NCBI GenBank assembly: GCA_947498125.1
Contig: CANMJH010000002.1
Location: forward strand, 687,001 to 751,000
Source of the DNA: an uncultured Nioella sp.
GTDB taxonomy: Bacteria; Pseudomonadota; Alphaproteobacteria; Rhodobacterales; Rhodobacteraceae
Direction: 5' to 3'
DNA length: 64,000 nucleotides
Below are positions 34,510 through 43,811 of this stretch, one piece after another. Each line of letters begins with the position of its first letter. Within the stretch, counting starts at the first letter, position 1. The translations under genes and the position numbers were made by a program. Below the pieces are notes generated by a model that worked only from the letters and a program-made list of their open reading frames with translations, did not search any database and had not been told where the DNA came from.

Positions 34510-36195
34510 TCAGGGCCCGTAGGTCGTACAGGTTATGTTGCGCGCCATAAGCCGCGCGCAGGCGCGCTCGGCCTCTGTTTCGCTCATTCCAGCAAATTGC
34601 GCTTCGTAGCCGCCTGTACGGTTCACGACATTGCGCAAGGCAGTATCAAAGGTACCAAGCTCTGCCAAAACCATGCGCACAAGCTCTTGCTCGGCATGGA
34701 ATTGCGACGGGAACCGTCCAAGCGAGACGCCATAAAGGCGCGATCCGGTTGTTGAGGCGCGCGTGACAATCTCTTGTGCTGGCAACTCGGGTTCGGGGTT
34801 TATCACGGCCAATTCCATCTCTGCAGAATCGACAACGTCCAACTCAGGTCTTTGAGCGGGTGGAATCTGTGCAAGGGCGGCGAGCTCTGAGGGCACCACG
34901 GGCGGCACAATGTTTTGTACCTCTGCAACCTCAGTCCCTGAAGGTAAAACGGCCGCTTCTTCTTCGGTCAAAGCCGCCTCGGCTATCGCAATTGCATCGA
35001 TTGGGGCTGCCTCGGGGTCTTCGGTCACGTTTGTGATGTCAACAATCTCGACACTTTCACCCTCGGGATCACCCAATTCAGCCGTCTCAATCTCGGGTCT
35101 TGGAAGCGGCGCAGCGCTAGCAAGTTCGACCGGTGGGCCTTCTACGGGCAAAGGCTCCCCGCTGAGTTCTGAAAGTTCTTCAACCTCAGGTGCCTCAAGC
35201 GCATCTTCCACAGCCTCTTCGACCGCTGCCAAGAGCTCGGCCGAGATTTCGGCAACTGGTCTTGGCCGGGGCAGGGGCCTCAGGGAACTTGTTACTTGCC
35301 CTGTGGTTCTGGTCGTTCGCCCCGTTCCCGTTGTCGAGCCGTAGACTGGTAATTCAGGTTGCCTTACGCGCGCTTGATTGGGTGCGCGTTCAAATCCCAT
35401 ATCCAAAAGTTCAATGATGCGCGCATTTCGACTGGCCGTTGAGCTTCCCCCAAAGACGGTAGCGATAATCCTCACGCCGCCCCTCTCTGCCGACGAAACA
35501 AGGTTGAAACCAGCCGCCCGTGTATAGCCTGTCTTGATCCCATCCGCGCCGCGATATGCGTCCAGAAAGCGGCGGTTGGTGTTGCGTACAGTCGCAATAC
35601 CCGCATCCGTAGAGCGGCGCGAGAAGAGGTTATAATACTGCGGGTAATCATAGAAAATACGCCGGCCCATCGTCGTCATGTCCCGCGCCGTCGACAGGTG
35701 TTCGTTATGGGTTAACCCATGCGCGTTGCGGAATGTTGTGCGGGTCATTCCAAGCGCCTCGGCAGTGCGGTTCATTCGCCGGGCAAAGGCCGCTTCTGAC
35801 CCTTCAATCGCTTCGCCAATTGCGGTGGCCGCATCGTTCGCGGATCGAACAGCAGCGGCGCGCACCAAATACCGCAACCGAATGGTTGTTCCGGCTTGCA
35901 GGCCCAACCGCGAGGGAGGCTCTGCCGCCGCGTTGCGAGAAATACGCACCGGCGTGTCCATCGTGATCTCACCCAGTCGTACGGCCTCGAAAGCAATGTA
36001 GAGCGTCATCATTTTGGTCAGGGATGCCGGATGCAACCGCGTATCGGCGTTGCGTGAATGCAAAACCTCGCCTGACCGGGCGTCGATAACCATAGCTGCG
36101 TAAGGTGCCGCACGGACCTGTTCGGTCGTGCTGATCAGGATGCCAAACAGCATCACAAGCCCCATAAGGGGGTAAAGGAGCGGTCTTCGGTTCAC
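34510..36195 (-). CDS. D-alanyl-D-alanine carboxypeptidase with SPOR domain
   Basis: 561 residues, GTG start. A signal peptide (cleavage near VRA-AP, residue 30) precedes a class A low-molecular-weight PBP domain with SxxK (Ser58-Lys61, SLTK), SxN (Ser118-Asn120) and KTG (221-223). A long proline- and glutamate-rich linker (about residues 290-480) leads to a C-terminal SPOR domain (SLGRFPSQFHAEQELVRMVL) that binds denuded peptidoglycan at the septum. It trims peptidoglycan pentapeptides in the periplasm. It is convergent with ccoS. Confidence 0.93.
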   Translation of the reverse strand: MNRRPLLYPLMGLVMLFGILISTTEQVRAAPYAAMVIDARSGEVLHSRNADTRLHPASLTKMMTLYIAFEAVRLGEITMDTPVRISRNAAAEPPSRLGLQAGTTIRLRYLVRAAAVRSANDAATAIGEAIEGSEAAFARRMNRTAEALGMTRTTFRNAHGLTHNEHLSTARDMTTMGRRIFYDYPQYYNLFSRRSTDAGIATVRNTNRRFLDAYRGADGIKTGYTRAAGFNLVSSAERGGVRIIATVFGGSSTASRNARIIELLDMGFERAPNQARVRQPELPVYGSTTGTGRTTRTTGQVTSSLRPLPRPRPVAEISAELLAAVEEAVEDALEAPEVEELSELSGEPLPVEGPPVELASAAPLPRPEIETAELGDPEGESVEIVDITNVTEDPEAAPIDAIAIAEAALTEEEAAVLPSGTEVAEVQNIVPPVVPSELAALAQIPPAQRPELDVVDSAEMELAVINPEPELPAQEIVTRASTTGSRLYGVSLGRFPSQFHAEQELVRMVLAELGTFDTALRNVVNRTGGYEAQFAGMSETEAERACARLMARNITCTTYGP

Positions 36196-36434
36196 GAGAT
36201 TGCTCTATCTGCCTCTGCCTGCCGTCTATTGCGGCGTTTGGATGCAGGTTAGGGGAATTCCAGACGCAAATCCAACAAAAAAGCCCCGGCTAAATAAGGC
36301 AATAATAAGGCAGAATCCGTTTCAGGGCAGATATGGGCGTTGAACTGCCCGCCGCCGCTATATCTGTGACAGTGCTCTGGACCTTGTCGAAAAGCTTCGG
36401 CAGAAAGGCGCCAACCCGTTGCCGGAGAACCACC

Positions 36435-37313
36435 ATGACATCCGATTTTAACACCGAAAAAACCCGCGCCGCGACATGGTTCCGCACATTGCGGGATGAG
36501 ATTGTCGCTGCATTTGAGGCGGTGGAAGACAGCCAGCCCGCTGATGCCGCAGCAGGCCGTTTTGACGTCACCGAAACCAAACGCGCCTCGGATGATGGTG
36601 CGGATGCTGGCGGCGGATTGATGAGCGTCATGCGCGGTGGCCGCGTGTTCGAAAAAGTGGGCGTCAATGTCTCGACCGTCTATGGCCAACTGGGTGCGCA
36701 GGCGCAAAAGGCTATGGCTGCACGGGGCGTGCCCGGCATGGACACCGATCCGCGATTTTGGGCTTCGGGCATTTCGCTTGTCGCACATATGCAAAACCCA
36801 CATGTGCCTGCCGTTCATATGAACACGCGAATGTTCTGGACGCCCCATGCATGGTGGTTTGGCGGTGGCTCGGACCTCAACCCATGTATTGAATATGATG
36901 AGGATACGGCGCATTTCCACGCCCAGCAGGCTCAACACCTCGCCCCACATGGGACCGGTCTTTATGAGGAGCTGAAGGCTTGGGCGGATGAGTATTTCTA
37001 TATCCCCCACCGGAACCGTGCTCGCGGTGTGGGTGGCATCTTCATGGATGACCGAAACACCGGCGATTGGGAGGCAGATTTTGCCCTGACCCAAGATATC
37101 GGCCGCGCATTCCTGCCGGCCTATCTGCCCCTCGTTGAAAAGCGCCGTATGCAGCCATGGAATGACGCTGACAAAGACGCGCAGCTTGTTCATCGCGGCC
37201 TCTATGCTGAATATAATCTGGTCTATGATCGCGGTACGAAATTTGGGCTGGCCACGGGGCACGACGCCAATGCAGTGCTTATGAGCCTGCCGCCATTGGC
37301 CAAGTGGGTTTGA
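36435..37313 (+). CDS. hemF: Oxygen-dependent coproporphyrinogen III oxidase
   Basis: 292 residues from MTSDFNTEKTRAATWFRTLR; GGAG upstream supports this ATG over an earlier one. Core motifs are GGGLMSVMRGGRVFEKVGVN, NPHVPAVHMNTRMF, WWFGGGSDLNPCI, HRNRARGVGGIFMDD and LVYDRGTKFGLATGHDANAV. It ends at MSLPPLAKWV, lacking the extra C-terminal segment of E. coli HemF. It performs the same step as HemN but with O2. It overlaps nothing and is followed after two bases by an SDR gene. Confidence 0.95.
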   Translation: MTSDFNTEKTRAATWFRTLRDEIVAAFEAVEDSQPADAAAGRFDVTETKRASDDGADAGGGLMSVMRGGRVFEKVGVNVSTVYGQLGAQAQKAMAARGVPGMDTDPRFWASGISLVAHMQNPHVPAVHMNTRMFWTPHAWWFGGGSDLNPCIEYDEDTAHFHAQQAQHLAPHGTGLYEELKAWADEYFYIPHRNRARGVGGIFMDDRNTGDWEADFALTQDIGRAFLPAYLPLVEKRRMQPWNDADKDAQLVHRGLYAEYNLVYDRGTKFGLATGHDANAVLMSLPPLAKWV

Positions 37314-37315
37314 TC

Positions 37316-38068
37316 ATGGAAAAGGTTGCACTGGTAACAGGCGCCGCACGCGGAATTGGTTTGGCGACCACCCAAATTTTTCTATCTTCGGGCTGGAAGG
37401 TCGTCATGGTCGACCGGGATGAAGAGGCACTCTTGGCCGCTTCGCAGGATCTTGACGGTGCATATCCTATTCTTTGCGACGTATCGCAGCCCGACCAAGT
37501 TGATCGGATGGTAGCAGAGGTTGCGGAAAGTTTCGACGGGCTTTCTGCGCTCGTTAACAATGCCGGGGTTGCTGATTTCGGTCCGATGGATGGGACCAGC
37601 TTTGAGCGTTGGCGGCGGGTCATGGAGACCAACCTCGACGGAGTATTCCTTGTTTCACAAGCCTGCGCGTCGCTGTTGAAAGCCGCGAATGGCGCTGTGG
37701 TCAATATCGCCTCGATCTCTGGGCTAAGGGCCTCGACATTGCGGGTGGCTTACGGAACCTCGAAGGCGGCCGTGATCCATCTGACCGAGCAGCAGGCCGC
37801 AGAATGGGGCGAATTTGGAATTCGTGCGAACTGCGTGTGCCCCGGACCAGTTGCGACGAAACTGGCGATGGCCGTCCATTCGCAGGACATCATCGATGCC
37901 TATCACGACGCAATCCCGCTTAATCGCTATGGCAGCGAAGACGAGATTGCCAACCTGATAACCTTCTTGTGCTCGGACAAGGCCAGTTACATCACCGGTC
38001 AGACCATCGCGGCGGATGGTGGGTTTGAATCGACCGGGATTGGCTTGCCGTCGCTCAGGACACCCTAA
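37316..38068 (+). CDS. SDR-family oxidoreductase
   Basis: 250 residues, MEKVALVTGAARGIGLATTQ with the TGxxxGIG cofactor motif, DRDEEAL where an acidic residue after strand 2 suggests NAD preference, NNAG (ALVNNAGVADFG), the catalytic NIASISGL Ser, and YGTSK (Tyr and Lys intact). C-terminal ITGQTIAADGGF. Its substrate is unknown. It starts two bases after the hemF stop, so co-transcription is likely, but no heme-pathway role is known for it. All SDR catalytic residues are present, unlike the partial SDR at the left edge. Confidence 0.9.
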   Translation: MEKVALVTGAARGIGLATTQIFLSSGWKVVMVDRDEEALLAASQDLDGAYPILCDVSQPDQVDRMVAEVAESFDGLSALVNNAGVADFGPMDGTSFERWRRVMETNLDGVFLVSQACASLLKAANGAVVNIASISGLRASTLRVAYGTSKAAVIHLTEQQAAEWGEFGIRANCVCPGPVATKLAMAVHSQDIIDAYHDAIPLNRYGSEDEIANLITFLCSDKASYITGQTIAADGGFESTGIGLPSLRTP

Positions 38069-38102
38069 CTTAGGCTGCCTTGTCAGGCTGGCCTGATATG
38101 GA

Positions 38103-39131
38103 TCAGGCGCTGCGCACAGTTTCGATCATCAAAGCCACGTTTTCCGGATCCGCATCGGGCGTGATCCCATGGCCCAGATTGAAGATATGGGGCCCGCCCC
38201 GGAAGGCCTCGACAATGGCGCGCGTTTCGTCGATCAAATCTTGCCCACCCGTCACCATATGGCGCGATGCAAGATTGCCTTGAACACAGCTATCTGGCTG
38301 CAAATGCTCTGCCGCCCATGGCGCCGAAACCGAGTTATCCACGGCCAGACAATCCGCACCGGTCGCCTTGGCGAAACCAACATAGCCATCGCCTGCTTCC
38401 CTTGGGAACGCAATGACGGGAATGCCGGGGTGGCGCGCTTTCAATTCGGTAATGATCCGTTTTGCAGGCTCTAGCGCAAAGCGTTGGAACGCGTCGCCTT
38501 TTAGGGATCCTGCCCAGCTGTCAAACAGCTTCACAACCTCGGCGCCCGCCTCAATCTGCATCGAGAGGTATTCAATCGTGCTTGTGGTCAACAGATCGAT
38601 CAGCGCGCCGAACGTCTCTGGGTCGCCTTCGCGCAAGGCGTGGGCCGGGCCTTGATCTGGGGTGCCGCGCCCCGCGATCATATAGGTTGCCACGGTCCAA
38701 GGGGCACCGGCAAAGCCGATCAAAGTCGTCTCATCTGGTAGTTCCTGCGACAAGGTCCGCACGGTTTCATAAACAGGGGCCAGATGATCGTGAATATCAT
38801 CTTTGCCCTTCATGCCGCGCATCCCGTCGGGGCCTGTGATGGTCGACAGGCGCGGGCCTTCGCCCGTTACAAACCACAGATCTGCACCAAGTGCCTGAGG
38901 CAAAAGCAAAATATCAGCAAACAGAATCGCAGCGTCAAAGCCGTAGCGCCGAATAGGTTGCAACGTCACTTCGGTGGCCAGCTCGGGGTTGTAACACAAG
39001 GACAAGAAATCCCCGGCCTTGGCACGGGTCGCGCGATATTCCGGCAAATACCGCCCGGCTTGCCGCATCATCCAGATCGGCGGTGTGGGCAAAGTCTCGC
39101 CAGCAAGGGCGCGCAGCAGAAGTTTAGTCAT
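38103..39131 (-). CDS. hemE: Uroporphyrinogen decarboxylase
   Basis: 342 residues. The HemE signature [20 protein letters not shown] is at the N terminus. Further motifs are [40 protein letters not shown] and [15 protein letters not shown]. It converts uroporphyrinogen III to coproporphyrinogen III. GAGGGGGT precedes the ATG. It is divergent from hemC, 102 bases apart. Confidence 0.96.
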   Translation of the reverse strand: MTKLLLRALAGETLPTPPIWMMRQAGRYLPEYRATRAKAGDFLSLCYNPELATEVTLQPIRRYGFDAAILFADILLLPQALGADLWFVTGEGPRLSTITGPDGMRGMKGKDDIHDHLAPVYETVRTLSQELPDETTLIGFAGAPWTVATYMIAGRGTPDQGPAHALREGDPETFGALIDLLTTSTIEYLSMQIEAGAEVVKLFDSWAGSLKGDAFQRFALEPAKRIITELKARHPGIPVIAFPREAGDGYVGFAKATGADCLAVDNSVSAPWAAEHLQPDSCVQGNLASRHMVTGGQDLIDETRAIVEAFRGGPHIFNLGHGITPDADPENVALMIETVRSA

Positions 39132-39233
39132 GAGACCCCCTCGAAAAACTCAGGCGCACCCTTTCGTGCTGCGGCCAGAAGTGTCAAGCCGCGCGCGTTG
39201 CCCTAAGGCCCAACCGGCGCTAGGAAGGCGGTT

Positions 39234-40187
39234 ATGACGCATGATTTGCCCACCCCCGACGCCCCCCTTCGTATTGGCACGCGCGGCTCGCCGCTGGCGC
39301 TGGCGCAGGCCTATGAAACCCGCGACCGGCTGATGGCCGCCTTTGATCTGGAGGAGGCCGCTTTCGAGATCGTGGTAATCACCACATCGGGCGACAACAG
39401 GCAGCTGATCGATGCCGATAAACCGCTGAAGGAGCTGGGCGGAAAGGGTCTTTTTACCAAAGAGATCGAAGAGGATCTTTTGGCAGGCCGCATTGATATC
39501 GCGGTTCATTCAACAAAGGACATGCCAGTTGAGCAGCCGGAAGGTCTGATCCTTGATTGCTTCTTGCCGCGCGAGGATGTGCGTGATGCGTTTGTGTCAA
39601 CTAAATATGCCTCACTGGCTGATTTGCCCGAAGGGGCCCGCGTTGGCACCTCGTCCCTTCGCCGCCGCGCGCAGCTCAAGGCGCGCCGTCCCGACCTTGA
39701 GATCGTCGAGTTCCGCGGCAATGTGCAAACCCGCATGAAAAAGCTTGAGGCAGGCGTGGCTGACGCCACGTTCCTTGCCATGGCAGGCCTCAGCCGTCTT
39801 GGCATGGCCAAAACTGCCAGTGCGCCCATCGCGCCCGAAGATATGTTGCCTGCCGTGGCGCAAGGCACCATCGGGATCGAACGGCGGATCGACGATGACC
39901 GCGCCGCAGCGATGCTTGGGGCGATCCACCACGATGAAACCGGCCACCGCTTGGCTGCCGAACGGGCCTTTCTGGCCGGGCTGGATGGCTCGTGCCAAAC
40001 ACCGATTGGTGCTTTGGCTGAGCTTAACGGAGACCAGTTGCGCCTTCGGGGGGAGATTTTACGCCCGGATGGTTCAGAAGTGATCGCGGATGATGTCACG
40101 ATCCCGGTGGCTGAGGCCGCAAATGCAGGCAGAGAGATGGCCCGCAAAATGCGCGCGCAAGCCGGGCCGGACTTCTTTGAAGAATAG
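39234..40187 (+). CDS. hemC: Hydroxymethylbilane synthase
   Basis: 317 residues. Motifs are RIGTRGSPLALAQAY, GGKGLFTKEIEEDLL, DIAVHSTKDMPVE, RRAQLKARRPDLEIVEFRGN and, for the cysteine that holds the dipyrromethane cofactor, LDGSCQTPIGALAE. It polymerises four porphobilinogens. AGGAAGG lies before the ATG. Together with hemE, hemF and hemN this window carries four heme-synthesis genes near the cbb3 locus. Confidence 0.96.
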   Translation: MTHDLPTPDAPLRIGTRGSPLALAQAYETRDRLMAAFDLEEAAFEIVVITTSGDNRQLIDADKPLKELGGKGLFTKEIEEDLLAGRIDIAVHSTKDMPVEQPEGLILDCFLPREDVRDAFVSTKYASLADLPEGARVGTSSLRRRAQLKARRPDLEIVEFRGNVQTRMKKLEAGVADATFLAMAGLSRLGMAKTASAPIAPEDMLPAVAQGTIGIERRIDDDRAAAMLGAIHHDETGHRLAAERAFLAGLDGSCQTPIGALAELNGDQLRLRGEILRPDGSEVIADDVTIPVAEAANAGREMARKMRAQAGPDFFEE

Positions 40188-40203
40188 GGGCGGTGCCCCT
40201 TCT
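40187..40203 (+). terminator. Possible short terminator after hemC
   Basis: AGGGGC-GGT-GCCCCT followed by TCT, overlapping the hemC stop region. The stem is only 6 bp and the T tract is poor. Confidence 0.3.
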
Positions 40204-40247
40204 GACGGGCCTCGCCTCATCCACTAAGACACGAAAACCATTCCGAT

Positions 40248-41663
40248 TTAGGGAATAACTTTTCCGGGATTCAGGATGTTATTTGGGTCCAGCGCTGTTT
40301 TGATCGCGCGCATGGTATCAAGCGCGACAGGATCTTTGAAATCCACCATCGCGGGCTTTTTCGACAAGCCAATTCCATGCTCGGCCGAAAACGTACCACC
40401 AAGGGCCAGCGCCTGCTCTTCGACCGCAAATAGGATTTTCCGGTGCAACTCGGCGTCGTTGCTGCTGGGCCAGGCTGCAAAATGTAGATTGCCGTCACCA
40501 AGATGCGCCACGTGAATGAAATCGATACCTGGGTCTAATTCCCGCGCGCGCGCATTTGCGTTTTCGACAAGTTCTTGCATGCGATCGAGCGGCACGGCGA
40601 TGTCATTGCCTATCTCAGGGCTTCGCAATGTCGAAAGCTCCGCGGCAGATTCCCGCAAATGCCAAAACGCGGCGCGTTCAGTTTCGGATTTTGCAATCAC
40701 GGCATCGATGACCTGACCGGCTTCGAACCCGTCCATCAGCGCCGTTTCTAGCCTTTCAACAATGGGGGAGCTTCCGTCCTGTCCCAATTCCGCATCGCGT
40801 TTGGACGTCGCTGCAAGCTCAACCAGAATGTTCACCTCGTGGCGCTCCTCCAAAGGAAGGCGCTTGTCGGGATGCATTTCGCGATAGGCGTCAATGAACT
40901 CGCCCGGCATGTATTCAAATGCTTCAACCGCACCGCTAGTTTCCGCCTGCAGGCGGTTGAGCAGCATCAGGGCGTCATTGATCGACGGCGCCGCCAGCAG
41001 CGCTGTGGCATGCGCCAGTGGCTTTGGGAACAGGCGCAAAACGGCCGCCGTGATGATGCCAAGCGTGCCTTCCGCGCCGATCATCAAGTGGCGCAGATCA
41101 TACCCTGTGTTGTTCTTTGGCAAAGCGGCCATCAAATCCATGATCTCGCCAGTGGGGGTGACAACTTCAAGGCCAAGGCACAACTCACGCACATTGCCAT
41201 AGCGCAGCACGTTTGATCCGCCAGCATTTGTCGACAGGCATCCGCCAATCATGGCCGACCCGCGCGCGCCAAAATAAAGCGGGAAGATCAGATCATGCTC
41301 ATCCACGGCGTCGTGGATTTTGGACAAAATTGCCCCGGCTTCAACGACGGCCACGCGCGAATTCTGGTGAATTTCTCGCACGTCTGACATCCGGTCCAGC
41401 GACACCATCAATGCGCCGCCGCCACGTGTTCCGCCTGTCAGTCCAGTATTCCCTGAAATAGGAACAATGGGGGTTTTATATGCATTGGCAAGCTTCACCG
41501 CAGTCGCGACTTCGGCCGTGTTGCGCGGACGCAGAACCGCAAGAGGCGTCCAGTGATCCTCGCCATTCCAGTTCTCGCTCCACCGGGCCATATCGGTGCC
41601 GGTAAAAACGCGATCCGCCCCAATAGAATTTGTGAGCTCGTTAAGAAGTGTTTCATTTGTCAT
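40248..41663 (-). CDS. FAD-binding 2-hydroxyacid oxidase/dehydrogenase (GlcD-like)
   Basis: 471 residues from MTNETLLNELTNSIGADRVF; an upstream in-frame start adds 15 residues without a ribosome site. N-terminal FAD_binding_4 (PCMH-type) domain with VPISGNTGLTGGTRGGGALM and GSAMIGGCLSTNAGGSNVLR. C-terminal FAD-oxidase domain with HVAHLGDGNLHFAAW and GTFSAEHGIGLSKK. The family includes glycolate, D-lactate and D-2-hydroxyglutarate dehydrogenases; the substrate cannot be told from the sequence. It is convergent with hemC. Confidence 0.88.
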   Translation of the reverse strand: MTNETLLNELTNSIGADRVFTGTDMARWSENWNGEDHWTPLAVLRPRNTAEVATAVKLANAYKTPIVPISGNTGLTGGTRGGGALMVSLDRMSDVREIHQNSRVAVVEAGAILSKIHDAVDEHDLIFPLYFGARGSAMIGGCLSTNAGGSNVLRYGNVRELCLGLEVVTPTGEIMDLMAALPKNNTGYDLRHLMIGAEGTLGIITAAVLRLFPKPLAHATALLAAPSINDALMLLNRLQAETSGAVEAFEYMPGEFIDAYREMHPDKRLPLEERHEVNILVELAATSKRDAELGQDGSSPIVERLETALMDGFEAGQVIDAVIAKSETERAAFWHLRESAAELSTLRSPEIGNDIAVPLDRMQELVENANARARELDPGIDFIHVAHLGDGNLHFAAWPSSNDAELHRKILFAVEEQALALGGTFSAEHGIGLSKKPAMVDFKDPVALDTMRAIKTALDPNNILNPGKVIP

Positions 41664-41778
41664 TGGCAGATGATTGAGACGAAATCCCGCGCATTGCAAG
41701 TACAACACCCGCAGCGAACATTTGGACGCGATTCACCCTTGACCTCCCGCATCCCCTATCTTAGGACACGCCTCGTTC

Positions 41779-41855
41779 GGCGGTGTAGCTCAGTTGGTTA
41801 GAGCAGCGGAATCATAATCCGCGTGTCCGGGGTTCAAGTCCCTGCACCGCCACCA
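41779..41855 (+). tRNA. tRNA-Met (CAT anticodon)
   Basis: A complete cloverleaf: acceptor GGCGGTG pairs with CACCGCC, D arm AGCTCAGTTGGTTAGAGC, anticodon stem GCGGA/TCCGC with loop ATCATAA (anticodon CAT), T arm with GTTCAAGTC, discriminator A and encoded CCA. It resembles alphaproteobacterial elongator Met tRNA. Its 3' end is eight bases from the recombinase remnant. Confidence 0.95.
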
Positions 41856-41863
41856 TCACCTCA

Positions 41864-42305
41864 TCACATCCGTAAATCACCTAAGGCTTTGAATAGCCAC
41901 GCGAACATGAGCGTTCTTCGTCTGCTTCACGCCCGTCGGTGAGAGGGTTAGCGAACGAAAGATTCTCAGACTTTCCAAGGCTTTGCTGAGAATTCTAGTG
42001 AGAAAAAGAGCATTGCGCCGAAGCTGACGCAAAGCGTGGGATTTTGGGCCTGTTTTTCCTGCGAGATCACCATCCCACGTTCCATTATCTCGATCTTGGT
42101 TTCATAGGCTTTGGTAGCAGTCACGCCTTCGGTTTCTACGATTCGACCCAGAAGAGTGCCGATTTGATTTTCGATCTCTTTTATCTGTTTTGGTCGAAGT
42201 TTACTCAGCAGATCGCTTTGCCGAAATTGGCGCAGGGCTTGGTCCGGGATTTGAAACGCCGGCTGGCATATCCCTTTTTGGCATTTGGATGATGCGGCCA
42301 CCAAT
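41864..42305 (-). pseudogene. Decayed serine recombinase (C-terminal remnant)
   Basis: Three pieces of a large serine recombinase C terminus are recognisable. KGYASRRFKSRTKPCANFGK (about 42276-42217) resembles the zinc ribbon of these enzymes (Y-C-x-T-K-G-C-x-x-x-G-K-S-I). After a frameshift comes the coiled-coil section EIENQIGTLLGRIVETEG and TKAYETKIEIMERGMVIS. Then FSLEFSAKPWKV stops in frame where the family continues, with two further stops before WLFKALGDLRM, the usual family ending. The catalytic N-terminal domain is gone. An intact ORF of 131 residues (41966-42361) is an accident of the decay. The end nearest the tRNA is eight bases from tRNA-Met, which suggests a lost integrated element. 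Confidence 0.65.
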
Positions 42306-42367
42306 TGTCGCTCAGTAAACGGCGGCGTTGGTCGACTTGTGCGTTCGACGTAGCTACGCAAGGATGG

Positions 42368-43621
42368 TCAATCCGAAAACGGGCATTTCCCAGCCAACTC
42401 CCCTGCTTTGCCACCATAAAGATGCGTGACTCGGACATTGCTGTGTGCCGCATGGACGTGTTTTCGCATCCGGAACAATTGCCCCAACGGCCGCATTGAT
42501 GGAAGTGTGTTCCAAGCGTTGTACTGGATATGCCCCCAAACCTCGGCCGAATTGATCGCAGGGTCGGTCGACAAGGTCAGCCTGCCGACCGAGATATAAG
42601 GCGATGCAGCTTCGTCCCAAGTAAGATCGCAATATTCGGCGGCCATCACTGACTTTGGAGGATCTTCGGGGCCAGGGTCAGGGATGCATTCCGGAGTGGC
42701 AAGTTGGACGGCCAATGTGAATTCGGCCTCTTCACCGGAGACGAGCCAGTCGTCCATGTTCTTTTTGCTAAAGGCAGCAAAGTCCATTTTCATCCGGTCA
42801 TGTTCGGCGACTTTGTGTGGTTTGACGGGCAGCAAGGCGAACTTCATCGCGCCGTCCCCAAGAGCAAATGGGCCAAGTGAAAAATAGGGCATTCCGGCCC
42901 AGCCGTCTTGGTTCACAGGGGCTTTGCGCAATGGTGCCGTCAACCCCGCGACACGTTTCCTGACATTTAGCAAAAGCGCGATGTTGCGCCAATTTGCCAG
43001 CGCTTTTAACGTCTCAAGCGAAGGTGGCTTCAGCCCGAATGCCATCGCGACCTGATGCCCATCACGCGCAAAGAAAGTATGATCCGCCCCATTGTTTCCG
43101 GGATTTCCCGCAGCCAAGAGCAGATCCAGTTCGTTTGCTTCGCCGGAAGGCGCATAGACGTTAGGTATCGCCTTGGGATAATCCAGTTTGAGAGCCAACC
43201 GCGAACTGGTGAGGCCTACGTCAGCGTCTTTCTGCGTGCCAGAACGAGCGACGACCGCATAAGCGCGGTCTTGCGCGAAAAGGCCGACGCGGAAAGCCTC
43301 AGGCAGGTTCTTGGTTTTGTCGACTGTTAGCGTTCCGCGTAGCATTGCGCTGGTGTGGCCCCAATGGGGTTCGTGAAAGGTCTCGTCATCACGCGCGGCA
43401 TGTTTCTTCAGCGCTCTTGTATGTGCTTCGACAGAGGTCGCTGCCTTTTGAAAAAGGCGTTCCTCATCCGGGTCGAACACCTCATGCGGTATGAGGTATC
43501 CGTTCTCAACGCGATCTGCAGGCAAGTCGCCTGCAAAAACGCGTTTGTTTGGATGAGGGGCGAGCAGACCGTAGATGAAATATATCACTATGGCGGCCAA
43601 TGCGATCCACAGGAAAGTCAT
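42368..43621 (-). CDS. Catalase-family (y4iL-like) protein
   Basis: 417 residues with an N-terminal membrane anchor (MTFLWIALAAIVIYFIYGLL) followed by a catalase-fold domain: HRALKKHAAR-type opening (HTRALKKHAARDDETFHEPH), GLFAQDRAYAVVARSG, FFARDGHQVAMAFG, and the C-terminal NTLPSMRPLGQLFRMRKHVH. The usual proximal heme Tyr motif of catalases (RxFxYxDTQ) is not seen, so peroxidatic or catalatic activity is uncertain. AGAGGAAG precedes the ATG. No partner gene is clear. Confidence 0.75.
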   Translation of the reverse strand: MTFLWIALAAIVIYFIYGLLAPHPNKRVFAGDLPADRVENGYLIPHEVFDPDEERLFQKAATSVEAHTRALKKHAARDDETFHEPHWGHTSAMLRGTLTVDKTKNLPEAFRVGLFAQDRAYAVVARSGTQKDADVGLTSSRLALKLDYPKAIPNVYAPSGEANELDLLLAAGNPGNNGADHTFFARDGHQVAMAFGLKPPSLETLKALANWRNIALLLNVRKRVAGLTAPLRKAPVNQDGWAGMPYFSLGPFALGDGAMKFALLPVKPHKVAEHDRMKMDFAAFSKKNMDDWLVSGEEAEFTLAVQLATPECIPDPGPEDPPKSVMAAEYCDLTWDEAASPYISVGRLTLSTDPAINSAEVWGHIQYNAWNTLPSMRPLGQLFRMRKHVHAAHSNVRVTHLYGGKAGELAGKCPFSD

Positions 43622-43811
43622 TTTGGTCTTCCTCTTGGTGCTTGATAGCTATCACATTGGCTGAGGCAGGCATTCTAGGCAACGGTCGTTTTGTTCAACC
43701 TATGACGCGTTACAGATATTCCAATGCGGACCATGTGTTGCCTTTGCGGTCCCTGAGCCATTGGATTTTTTTGTATCCGTCGCAGAGTGCAACGTTCTGA
43801 AGGCAAGCGTA

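Noticed and set aside
36249-37262. 337-residue frame antisense to hemF
   Set aside because: It lies opposite a well-conserved hemF and has no recognisable domain or ribosome site.
41966-42361. Intact 131-residue frame near tRNA-Met as a real gene
   Set aside because: It spans pieces of a decayed recombinase and starts in unrelated sequence; better described as a pseudogene.
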